A stretch of 5,039 nucleotides of DNA, taken from assembly GCA_003155565.1 (NCBI GenBank), contig PMDM01000205.1, positions 1,679-6,717 of the forward strand, given 5' to 3'. A program made the translations under genes and the position numbers. Below the pieces are notes generated by a model. The model was not told the DNA's origin, searched no databases, and saw nothing but the letters and a program-made list of their open reading frames with translations. The stretch comes from Methylococcaceae bacterium. Lineage in GTDB: Bacteria; Pseudomonadota; Gammaproteobacteria; Methylococcales; Methylomonadaceae. This document shows, piece after piece, positions 1-5,039 of the stretch (position 1 is its first letter; every line of letters begins with the position of its first letter).

Positions 1-17
1 TAAAAAAAATCGGCACT

Positions 18-383
18 ATGCTTGTTGTAGCTTGGGTCATTGTTGGCATCTGTGTTTTATGGGCAGCAAGCCAAGGTGATCCGATAGCAGTCAACGGTTG
101 GCGATTGCTGGCTGCGTTTGTTTTAGGCGCTATATTTAGTTGTGTCTGGTTCGGCTGGTATCTGGCTGTGTCGCTGGCTTTTCATGGCCATAATAATGAA
201 GCGGGCGGCGGCGCACGTTCCGAATGCTACCGGCACATGATTCGCTTTAAACTCACAGAGAATACTTTGACAGGTTATGTCATTGGTATCGACGAGCCTG
301 TGACGGATCTTTCCGCTAAAGTAAAAGCACAACCCAAGTTTCGTCTGGTGGATGTCTTTACCATCCAGGCTCAAAAGGACTAG
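18..383 (+). CDS. Small membrane protein of unknown function, possibly the C-terminal part of a longer protein
   Basis: The 121-residue product has two hydrophobic stretches, residues 2-17 and about 29-54, both rich in aromatic and aliphatic residues and likely to span the membrane. A soluble tail follows, beginning HGHNNEAGG (56-64) and ending in a probable beta-rich part (RFKLTENTLTGYVIGIDEP, 76-94). The Gly-rich HNNEAGG stretch and the regular strand pattern make it look like a real protein, but I do not recognise the family with confidence. The ATG at 18 has no convincing ribosome binding site, and the frame has no stop between position 3 and 18, so the true start may lie left of the window and the protein may be longer. 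The gene converges on soxB and nothing ties the two functionally. Confidence 0.6.
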   Translation: MLVVAWVIVGICVLWAASQGDPIAVNGWRLLAAFVLGAIFSCVWFGWYLAVSLAFHGHNNEAGGGARSECYRHMIRFKLTENTLTGYVIGIDEPVTDLSAKVKAQPKFRLVDVFTIQAQKD

Positions 384-401
384 CTTAAAAATAGCCTCTC
401 G

Positions 402-432
402 CCCTAAACCCCTTGAGGACAGAGGTTTAGGG
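402..432. terminator. Hairpin between convergent genes, possible bidirectional terminator
   Basis: CCCTAAACC (402-410) pairs perfectly with GGTTTAGGG (424-432), giving a 9-bp stem with a 13-base loop. It lies 18 bases after the stop of the left gene and 40 bases beyond the stop of soxB, where a shared terminator is expected. No T-run directly follows on the plus strand. On the minus strand five T residues follow after about nine bases, so it is not a textbook intrinsic terminator. It may instead be a small palindromic repeat. Confidence 0.4.
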
Positions 433-472
433 AGTCAAAATGGATTTGTTTATACCTTATACCGTTCATCTA

Positions 473-2122
473 CTATTTTAGGTAATCCACCAACACATCA
501 GCCATCGGCCTTCCCTCGGCTATTTGATTCACGGATGCCCAACTGGATATTGTATAAGCTTTGTTTGCATCTAACAAAGCACCATTGTTTAAACGCATTT
601 GGCTTATTCTTTGCCCAAATTCAGCGTTAGGTTCACAGCGAAAAGACATGCCCCCTACCCTGACCATATCGCCGCCTTGCTGATAGTAAGGATCTTCATT
701 AAACAAATTATCCGCAGCATCTTCCAAGATGGCCCTTATTTCGCTGCCAGACAGGTTACGGCGCAGGGTGTTTGGATAAGTAATTGCCGTGTGGTTCATG
801 ACATCTTCGTAGGTAATGGGCTGTCCGGGTAATAAAGTAGTACCCCAACGAAAACCGGGCGATAAGGCAATCTGAGTATCATTTTCTGTCAGCAAGGCAT
901 CTAAAATCAATTGGTCGAATGTACCCTTGAAGCTATCCCGACGGTATAAAAGTTTGTCCGCAACTGCTAACGGTTGCTGTAATTTAGCTAAATAAGGTTT
1001 TCGTAGTGAATTAATTAAATCCTGCATTTCCGTATCCGGTTCAAGCAGGTTTGAAAATACGGGCAGTAATCGATAACGCAAATCACGTAAACGGTTTTGC
1101 CTAATATCCAAGTCCAGCACAGCCAGAAATTTGCCATGGCTACCCGCATTGGTCACACAGGTTTTGCCGCTACTGTTTGCTATCCATACTGGTTTGGGGA
1201 TGGCATCATGGGTATGCCCTCCCAAGATGACATCAATGCCGGAAACTCTAGCCGCCAGCTTTAAATCGACATCCATGCCGTTATGGGAGAGCAGGATAAT
1301 CACATTGGCACTTTTTTTTTGCCTGATCTCATCAACCGTCTTTTGCAAACGCTGCTCCTGAATGCCGAACTGCCAGTCAGGAATCAGCCGTTTTGGATTA
1401 GCGATGGGCGTGTAAGGGTAGGCTTGCCCAATGATGGCGATACGGGCGTTGTTGAATTCCTTGATGATATAGGGCTTAAAAACTGCGTCCGATTCCGCGC
1501 CCGAAGCAAACTGCGCTTCTTCGGTAAGCGACACATTTTGGGCAACAAATTCGCCTTTGAAATCCCTGATATTCGCCAGCACCTGGGCGCTGCCATAGGT
1601 AAACTCCCAGTGTCCGGTCATGACATTCACGCCGAGCAGGTTGCAAACCGCCAGCATATCCGCACCCTGCGTCCATAACGAAGTCGCCGAACCTTGCCAA
1701 GTATCGCCGCCATCAAGGAGCAGAAAATTCCCATGTGGGCTGGCCTGTTTGATTTGCTTGATTAAAGTCGCCAAATGCGCGAATCCGCCCATTTTTCCAT
1801 AGATCGCCGCCGCTTCGGCAAAATTCAGATGGGTAAAAACATAAGCCTCCCGCAAACCCGGTTTGATGCCGAAAAAACCCAAGAATTCTTTTCCAGCCAA
1901 ATGCGGAGGTCGGCCATAAGAGACTCCAACGCCGAAATTAGCCGCAGGCTCTCGGTAATACACTGGCAACAACTGTGCATGGCAATCGGTGATATGCAGT
2001 AAGGTGACATTACCGAAATCCGGCGCTGGATAAAGCTCTTTAGGGATTGAAAAAAAGCAAGAGGCCAGTCCGGGTGCAACACCCAATAAACCCAGAGTCT
2101 GCAAAAATTGGCGGCGAATCAT
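473..2122 (-). CDS. soxB: Thiosulfohydrolase SoxB, Tat-exported
   Basis: SoxB is the dinuclear-metal (manganese) hydrolase of the periplasmic Sox thiosulfate-oxidising system; it releases sulfate from the cysteine-bound thiosulfonate on SoxYZ. The 549 residues are close to normal family length. A twin-arginine signal (RRQFLQ, 3-8) is followed by a short hydrophobic core and LASC (19-22), which could serve as a lipobox. The metallophosphoesterase domain shows TDCHAQ (45-50), YGKMGGFAHL (108-117), DGGDTWQGS (137-145), SHNG (279-282) and GGHTHD (301-306). The GHWEFTYG motif (170-177), where 5'-nucleotidases have GNHEFD, separates SoxB from ordinary nucleotidases. The C-terminal domain has DPYYQQGGDMVRVGG (477-491), also typical of SoxB. 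Likely metal ligands are D46, H48, D140, H171, H280, H303 and H305, by family analogy. The ATG at 2122 is set by the Tat signal, although its ribosome binding site is weak. No soxXYZA or soxCD is adjacent. Confidence 0.95.
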   Translation of the reverse strand: MIRRQFLQTLGLLGVAPGLASCFFSIPKELYPAPDFGNVTLLHITDCHAQLLPVYYREPAANFGVGVSYGRPPHLAGKEFLGFFGIKPGLREAYVFTHLNFAEAAAIYGKMGGFAHLATLIKQIKQASPHGNFLLLDGGDTWQGSATSLWTQGADMLAVCNLLGVNVMTGHWEFTYGSAQVLANIRDFKGEFVAQNVSLTEEAQFASGAESDAVFKPYIIKEFNNARIAIIGQAYPYTPIANPKRLIPDWQFGIQEQRLQKTVDEIRQKKSANVIILLSHNGMDVDLKLAARVSGIDVILGGHTHDAIPKPVWIANSSGKTCVTNAGSHGKFLAVLDLDIRQNRLRDLRYRLLPVFSNLLEPDTEMQDLINSLRKPYLAKLQQPLAVADKLLYRRDSFKGTFDQLILDALLTENDTQIALSPGFRWGTTLLPGQPITYEDVMNHTAITYPNTLRRNLSGSEIRAILEDAADNLFNEDPYYQQGGDMVRVGGMSFRCEPNAEFGQRISQMRLNNGALLDANKAYTISSWASVNQIAEGRPMADVLVDYLK

Positions 2123-2334
2123 GGCTTTGGTTACTGTTTGCTCTCAATATGCCGCAACCGAAACCCATTCTTTCTAATCTGGATGTAGATCGTATTTGCT
2201 ATGAGTTTCTTGACCATTATTTGGATATATGACATGGACTTAAGGATCTGGACTTGTGGGTACGCTGTTTTTCCCATAGGCCCAAAGTTGCATAATTAGC
2301 GATAACATGGCCTAAAAAATCGTGGCTGGGTTTG
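2123..2334. other. Gap between soxB and ispF; no confident gene or promoter
   Basis: This 212-base stretch should hold the soxB promoter and the end of the ispDF transcript. I see no convincing -35/-10 pair for soxB and no strong terminator for ispF. The best stem is a 6-bp pair, ATAACA (2302-2307) with TGTTAT (2333-2338), with a 25-base loop, which is too weak to call. On the plus strand a protein-like frame runs from an ATG at 2149 to a TGA at 2232, then continues open to a TAA at 2293-2295. It could be a gene remnant or chance. Confidence 0.4.
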
Positions 2335-2808
2335 TTATTTTTCGATCAAAACAATGGCATGTACTGCAATACCTTCTTTGCGTCCTTCAAAACCCAATTT
2401 TTCGGTAGTGGTTGCTTTGACGTTGATGCGGTCGATGTCAACTTGTAGATCGGTAGCAATGTTGTCGCACATGGCGGCAATATGGGGAGACATTTTAGGG
2501 GCTTGAGCGACAATTGTGATATCTGCGTTACCCAAGCTGTAGCCTTGTTCCTGGACGATCCGGTAAACATGGCGCAACAACACCCGGCTGTCAGCGCCTT
2601 TGAATTCTGGATCGGTATCGGGGAAATGCTTGCCTATGTCCCCTAAAGCAGCCGCACCCAATAAGGCATCGGATAAGGCGTGAAGCACGACATCACCATC
2701 CGAATGAGCTTCCAAGCCTTGTTCGTATGGGATTTTTACGCCGCCGAGAATAATATGGTCGCCTTCATTAAAGCGGTGTACATCGTAACCTTGTCCTACT
2801 CGTATCAT
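2335..2808 (-). CDS. ispF: 2-C-methyl-D-erythritol 2,4-cyclodiphosphate synthase IspF
   Basis: IspF is the MEP-pathway enzyme that cyclises 4-diphosphocytidyl-methylerythritol 2-phosphate to methylerythritol 2,4-cyclodiphosphate with loss of CMP, as a cytosolic trimer. The 157 residues match the normal family length. GQGYDVHRF (5-13) supplies the zinc ligands D9 and H11, and H43 lies in [19 protein letters not shown] (34-52). [11 protein letters not shown] (56-66) and [17 protein letters not shown] (131-147) are the other conserved blocks; the latter holds the cytidine-phosphate-contacting Thr and Glu (T134/E136 region). The start codon overlaps the ispD stop in an ATGA, so translation is probably coupled to ispD. 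No residue looks missing. Confidence 0.97.
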   Translation of the reverse strand: MIRVGQGYDVHRFNEGDHIILGGVKIPYEQGLEAHSDGDVVLHALSDALLGAAALGDIGKHFPDTDPEFKGADSRVLLRHVYRIVQEQGYSLGNADITIVAQAPKMSPHIAAMCDNIATDLQVDIDRINVKATTTEKLGFEGRKEGIAVHAIVLIEK

Positions 2809-3497
2809 TGTTGCTCCATATAAAATTGTGCTAATGCTAAGTCTTCAGGCTGGGTGATTTTAATGTTATCTGGGCGGCCTTCGACAATTTTCGGTTTTAA
2901 GCCCATTAATTCAAGCGCACTGGCTTCGTCTGTGATCGCAGGATTGCCTTCGGCTTCTTCCAGTGCTGATTTTAACAGACCGTAACGGAACATCTGCGGC
3001 GTTAACGCCCGCCAGATTGTGCGCCTGTCCAACGTGCCGAGTATGTACTTATCTTGTACATTTTTTAAGGTGTCGTGTGACGACAAGGCCAAAATGCCGC
3101 CGACTTCATCATTGACCAAGGTATCAATCAATAGCCGAATGTCGCCCGTGGTAAGGCAAGGCCGTGCGGCATCATGCACCAACACCCAATCGTCATCTTT
3201 TGCCTGCTCCCGTATAGCTTTCAAGCCGGACAACACCGAATCCGCCCTTTCCTTGCCGCCCGGCGCGGTAATGATAAGCTCATGTTTTCCTATATCGAGT
3301 TCAGTCCAATAGGGATCTTCTGCTGAGATGGCAACGGCGACGGCTGAGAAAACATTGGCTTGTAGCAAGCGTGATAAGGTATGTTCTATCACCGTAAGCC
3401 CTGCCAATTCCAGGTACTGTTTGGGTCGGTCGGCATTCATGCGCTTGCCTACGCCCGCGGCGGGAACGACTGCCCAGAATTTAATAGTTTGGTTCAT
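2805..3497 (-). CDS. ispD: 2-C-methyl-D-erythritol 4-phosphate cytidylyltransferase IspD
   Basis: IspD transfers CMP from CTP to methylerythritol 4-phosphate, two steps before IspF's product in isoprenoid synthesis; it is a cytosolic dimer with a Rossmann-like nucleotidyltransferase fold. From the ATG at 3497 it is 230 residues, close to the E. coli enzyme. The CTP-binding loop [10 protein letters not shown] (11-20) with R19 is followed by [10 protein letters not shown] (22-31) with K26. LVHDAARP (106-113), HDTLK (141-145), LTPQMF (165-170), TDEASALE (189-196) and NIKIT (211-215) with K213 complete the family motifs. The frame continues 22 codons upstream to an ATG at 3563, but that extension is encoded by an intergenic repeat and precedes the normal IspD N-terminus, so I chose 3497. 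The ribosome binding site there is poor. The stop overlaps the ispF start. Confidence 0.95.
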   Translation of the reverse strand: MNQTIKFWAVVPAAGVGKRMNADRPKQYLELAGLTVIEHTLSRLLQANVFSAVAVAISAEDPYWTELDIGKHELIITAPGGKERADSVLSGLKAIREQAKDDDWVLVHDAARPCLTTGDIRLLIDTLVNDEVGGILALSSHDTLKNVQDKYILGTLDRRTIWRALTPQMFRYGLLKSALEEAEGNPAITDEASALELMGLKPKIVEGRPDNIKITQPEDLALAQFYMEQQ

Positions 3498-3510
3498 TAT
3501 GATATTTTTT

Positions 3511-3631
3511 AAGGCATCGCTAAATAAGTCCTTCGACGACCACCGGAAGTGCCTGTGGTGCAAGCTCAGGACGAACGGTAACGGGTTGATTCCGTTCGTG
3601 GTGAGCTTGTCGAACCATGATCGGAATCAAC
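3511..3631. repeat. Mosaic of nested inverted repeats upstream of ispD
   Basis: Two overlapping inverted repeats are visible. Arms 3561-3578 and 3592-3609 match at 16 of 18 positions around a 13-base loop and contain the CAAGCTCAGGACGAACGG type of sequence, a widespread short intergenic palindrome in proteobacteria. A second perfect 10-bp pair, GTTGATTCCG (3585-3594) with CGGAATCAAC (3622-3631), shares the middle of the first, so the two folds compete. The left part (3531-3560) begins CCTTCGAC-like and carries a further short pair (3539-3543 with 3555-3559), as if a second repeat were inserted into the common one. It fills the space between the toxin stop and the ispD start. Confidence 0.7.
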
Positions 3632-3646
3632 TTGCTCAGAGATCCC

Positions 3647-3922
3647 TTAATATATTGCGTCATGGTCACCCACATTGACGGGGATAATTTGTTCGTCTTT
3701 TATCAGCAATTCCAAGGTAATGCGATAAGAAAGATTAATCGAAACCGAATGCAAGCCTTCCCATTTGCCGTGTAACGGATGTAAGCGCAAAGACGGATGA
3801 AAAGGATTCGCTTCTAGCAATTGCAAGGTTTTCAAATATTGTTGCCGCAACTCAGGATGCCTTTTTAAAAACCGCGCCGCTTTGCGGTTATATTGCTCGG
3901 TAAAGACCAACGTATAAGGCAT
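3647..3922 (-). CDS. RelE/ParE-superfamily toxin (YafQ-like mRNA interferase)
   Basis: The 91-residue basic protein has the compact RelE-type layout. An N-terminal strand and two helices rich in Lys and Arg (1-37) are followed by HPSLRLHPLHGKWEGLHSVSI (42-62) and SYRITLEL (65-72), and a C-terminal strand ends in VGDHDAIY (84-91). The LHG-W-G block and the terminal G-H-D-aromatic pattern are those of YafQ/RelE endoribonucleases, which cut mRNA on the ribosome; R67, H87 and Y91 are the likely catalytic residues by analogy. ParE-like gyrase inhibition is less likely but not excluded. Its ATG shares one base with the antitoxin stop (TAATG), has no ribosome binding site of its own, and is probably translationally coupled. 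The frame is intact, so the toxin is presumably active. Confidence 0.85.
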   Translation of the reverse strand: MPYTLVFTEQYNRKAARFLKRHPELRQQYLKTLQLLEANPFHPSLRLHPLHGKWEGLHSVSINLSYRITLELLIKDEQIIPVNVGDHDAIY

Positions 3923-4176
3923 TAAAGATTGTCTAAGCGTGCCAAATGAGCTTCGGCAGACTCCTTAACAAACCGTCCGGCAGCCAAATCAGCTTGCGTT
4001 TGCGTCAAAGCTGCATCCAACTCGCATTCGCGAAGATAATGATAATGGGCAATCTCCATCACCACAAATTTATCCTTGCCGCGCACGGAGACAATCGCTT
4101 CCGGTGATTCGCCCAAGGCGGTTTCAATAGCGGCGATACCTTTTGTTTTTAAATCGTTGGCGCTGATGTGGGACAT
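3922..4176 (-). CDS. Phd/YefM-family antitoxin
   Basis: This 84-residue protein should neutralise the toxin encoded immediately downstream and repress their shared promoter. The N-terminal DNA-binding and dimerisation half has the Phd/YefM pattern: ISANDLKTKGIAAIETAL (4-21), then AIVSVRGKDKFVVMEIAHYHYL (27-48). The C-terminal part, ALTQTQADLAAGRFVKESAEAHLARL (56-81), is a polar helical tail of the kind that wraps the toxin. I chose the ATG at 4176 because AGGA (complement of 4184-4187) lies seven bases before it; a start six codons earlier at 4194 would place this ribosome binding site inside the gene. The stop overlaps the toxin start by one base. Antitoxin first, toxin second is the usual order for this family. 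Confidence 0.88.
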   Translation of the reverse strand: MSHISANDLKTKGIAAIETALGESPEAIVSVRGKDKFVVMEIAHYHYLRECELDAALTQTQADLAAGRFVKESAEAHLARLDNL

Positions 4177-4196
4177 AATAGAATCCTGATGCACAG

Positions 4197-4233
4197 ATTA
4201 ATAATGCTATTTATCATATTATTAATAGTATTA
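4197..4233. promoter_or_regulatory. Palindromic operator over the toxin-antitoxin promoter
   Basis: ATTAATAAT (4197-4205) and ATTATTAAT (4218-4226) form a perfect 9-bp inverted repeat with a 12-base spacer spanning the start-site side of the -10 element. The odd palindrome TAATAGTATTA (4223-4233) covers the -35/-10 spacer. Phd/YefM antitoxins are known to repress by binding such palindromes at their own promoter, so these are the probable autoregulatory sites. High AT content alone makes some symmetry likely by chance. Confidence 0.5.
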
Positions 4234-4241
4234 TTTAGCAA
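4213..4241 (-). promoter_or_regulatory. Promoter of the antitoxin-toxin operon
   Basis: On the minus strand a -35 element TTGCTA (complement of 4236-4241) and a -10 element TATGAT (complement of 4213-4218) are separated by exactly 17 bases, a good sigma-70 match. Transcription would begin near 4206, leaving a leader of about 30 bases that includes the AGGA ribosome binding site. It lies after the stop of the coiled-coil gene, so the two operons can be expressed separately. Confidence 0.65.
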
Positions 4242-4272
4242 CAGACTAAGAAAGTGATATGCCGTAACAGCG

Positions 4273-4476
4273 TTATTTAAGGATATTTTTAGTAGAAATC
4301 TTTGGTTTTTGTGACGCCAAGGCAATCTCAAGCGCCGTTTCAAGGCGCACAACCCGCATAGTTAAATCTTCAATCCGCATTTGCTGTCCTTTTATGGTAT
4401 CGGCCATCCGTTCCACTTTATCGTCCATTTTTATGACTGTGGTTAACACATCCCACACTTTTTCCGAGATTCCCAT
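4273..4476 (-). CDS. Short coiled-coil protein of unknown function
   Basis: The 67-residue product has an N-terminal amphipathic segment (GISEKVWDVLTTVIKM, 2-17). A continuous heptad-like helix follows to about residue 53, with hydrophobic residues at V21, M24, I28, I35, L38, V42, L45 and L49 among charged ones; a basic tail (57-67) completes it. There is no catalytic motif, signal peptide or membrane segment. It starts 16 bases after the stop of the ribbon-helix-helix gene and has a good ribosome binding site, AAGGA (complement of 4483-4487), so the two form an operon. The octamer AGGATAAG stands at the same distance before both start codons. I do not recognise the family beyond an impression of similar small proteins next to similar DNA-binding proteins. 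A role as structural partner of its neighbour is inference. Confidence 0.65.
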   Translation of the reverse strand: MGISEKVWDVLTTVIKMDDKVERMADTIKGQQMRIEDLTMRVVRLETALEIALASQKPKISTKNILK

Positions 4477-4492
4477 TACTTATCCTTATGCA

Positions 4493-4786
4493 TTAATCTG
4501 TCTGCATAGGTTGTTTTGCCTTAGAATCCAGTTCCGCCAGACGTTGTTCCGACGCGGCGACGAAATCCAACGCATTATCGATGGCTTGTTCAGTTTTGGC
4601 GGTGATTTTGACAACTTGATCCAGCAACCCTTCCAATAAATCCTGATCTTCCGATGCGGAATAGCTTTCTCCCGCACGGCGCAGAAATTCACCTGTAGAA
4701 AGCCCCGCCGCTTTGGCCTTGGCAGTAAGTTGTTGTTTTTGAGATTTGGTTACGAGAACAGGGATACGTTCAGTTGCAGTTGTCAT
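4493..4786 (-). CDS. Ribbon-helix-helix DNA-binding protein with coiled-coil tail
   Basis: The 97-residue protein starts with a ribbon-helix-helix fold: beta strand RIPVLVT (7-13), helix KSQKQQLTAKAKAAG (14-28), turn LS, and second helix TGEFLRRAGESY (31-42). This is the pattern of CopG/Arc repressors and of MobC-type relaxosome accessory proteins. Residues 46-90 are a long charged helix (DLLEGLLDQVVKITAKTEQA and on) likely to form a coiled coil. It has a strong ribosome binding site, GAGGA (complement of 4793-4797), six bases before the ATG. The downstream partner is also a coiled coil, so the two may associate. Possible roles are autorepressor of this unit, antitoxin-like regulator, or remnant of a mobilisation or partition system. 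No relaxase or ParA gene is visible, so none can be chosen. Confidence 0.75.
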   Translation of the reverse strand: MTTATERIPVLVTKSQKQQLTAKAKAAGLSTGEFLRRAGESYSASEDQDLLEGLLDQVVKITAKTEQAIDNALDFVAASEQRLAELDSKAKQPMQTD

Positions 4787-4795
4787 GGCTTATCC

Positions 4796-4848
4796 TCATG
4801 AATATGGTCAGCACATGGTCATGATAACATGGGGCAGAGTTTTTGCAA
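4796..4848 (-). promoter_or_regulatory. Promoter and operator-like repeats of the ribbon-helix-helix gene
   Basis: On the minus strand TTGCAA (complement of 4843-4848) and TATCAT (complement of 4821-4826) are 16 bases apart, and the -10 is preceded by TGT, giving an extended -10. Between the -10 and the ribosome binding site, ATGGTCA occurs twice (4804-4810 and 4815-4821) with an 11-base period, one helical turn. The palindrome TCATGA also occurs twice (4796-4801 and 4819-4824). Ribbon-helix-helix proteins commonly bind such phased short repeats, so autoregulation is likely. Confidence 0.5.
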
Positions 4849-4870
4849 TTGGATTTTTGGATGTAAATTG

Positions 4871-5039
4871 TAGGTTGGTTTAGGCGCACAAAACAAATTA
4901 CGACAAAATAATAGCCGATTTGTCCGTGCGCCGTAACCCAACGATGGGCGTTTGGGATGTCCCCGAATGTTGGGTTACGGCTCGCCCAACGGCATGTGAC
5001 AGCTAAACCCCGGCGATTTTGCGAGCCTAACCCAACCTA
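4871..5039. mobile_element. MITE-like element with terminal inverted repeats and cloverleaf fold
   Basis: The ends TAGGTTGGTTTAGGCGCAC (4871-4889) and the complement of 5021-5039 match at 16 of 19 positions, defining a 169-base non-coding element. Inside are three arms: 4883-4889 with 4926-4932 (7 bp), 4933-4942 with 4969-4978 (10 bp), and 4979-4985 with 5021-5027 (7 bp). All are perfect, and each begins on the base after the previous one ends. The outer stem 4871-4882 with 5028-5039 has 11 of 12 pairs. No reading frame is present, so movement would need a transposase supplied elsewhere. The window ends at the right terminus, so a target-site duplication cannot be checked and the element might continue. 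Confidence 0.75.

Noticed and set aside
352..630. Plus-strand frame running from the end of the left gene into soxB
   Set aside because: It crosses the intergenic hairpin and the 3' end of soxB in antisense, with no family pattern.
1283..1678. Open frame of 131 codons on the plus strand inside soxB
   Set aside because: It is antisense to well-conserved soxB coding sequence, shows no recognisable domain and has no promoter or ribosome binding site context.
2230..2232. TGA as a selenocysteine codon in the frame at 2149-2295
   Set aside because: No selenoprotein family resemblance and no visible stem-loop of the right kind directly after the TGA.
2302..2338. Terminator for ispDF
   Set aside because: Only a 6-bp AT-rich stem with a 25-base loop and no following T-run.
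3019..3312. Open frame of 97 codons on the plus strand inside ispD
   Set aside because: Antisense shadow of conserved ispD codons; its composition (Ser/Pro-rich, no motif) gives no support.
3498..3563. A 22-residue N-terminal extension of IspD starting at the ATG at 3563
   Set aside because: It is encoded by repeat sequence, precedes the conserved IspD N-terminus and would make the protein longer than its family; 3497 is the better start.
4149..4352. Minus-strand frame of 67 codons over the toxin-antitoxin promoter
   Set aside because: It overlaps the coiled-coil gene, the promoter and the antitoxin start out of frame; its Asn/Ile-rich composition reflects the AT-rich operator.
4871..5039. 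A CRISPR array or tRNA gene as explanation for the right-end repeats
   Set aside because: The repeats are inverted, not regularly spaced direct repeats. The junction arms are too long for a tRNA, and no anticodon or T-arm signature is present.

Overview
The window looks like chromosomal DNA from a gammaproteobacterium. The SoxB and isoprenoid proteins have a proteobacterial character, GC content is moderate, and the intergenic spaces carry the short palindromic repeats common in sulfur-oxidising and methanotrophic gammaproteobacteria. Placement near Methylococcales or Thiotrichales is a guess; nothing here fixes the genus.

Layout. Positions 18-383 (+) encode a small membrane protein whose frame is open to the left edge. 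It converges on soxB (473-2122, -), a Tat-exported thiosulfohydrolase, with a hairpin between them (402-432). No other sox gene is visible. A 212-base gap then precedes ispF and ispD (2335-3497, -), two methylerythritol phosphate (MEP) pathway genes joined by a 4-base ATGA overlap. Upstream of ispD is a mosaic of nested inverted repeats (about 3511-3631). From 3647 to 4476 the content is accessory: a Phd/YefM-type antitoxin and RelE-type toxin pair, transcribed right to left from an AT-rich promoter covered by palindromes. Upstream of that pair lies a second two-gene unit (4273-4786, -), a ribbon-helix-helix protein followed by a short coiled-coil protein, with its own promoter and operator-like repeats. 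The window ends in a 169-base miniature element (4871-5039) whose inverted repeats fold into an exact four-way junction.

How the parts fit. SoxB would act in the periplasm on thiosulfate-derived sulfonate bound to SoxYZ, but its partners must be encoded elsewhere. IspD and IspF supply two steps of isoprenoid precursor synthesis. The two small-gene units resemble autoregulated addiction or accessory modules set between repeat elements. The ribbon-helix-helix/coiled-coil pair is the most plausible uncharacterised system here; the cloverleaf element is the most striking structure.
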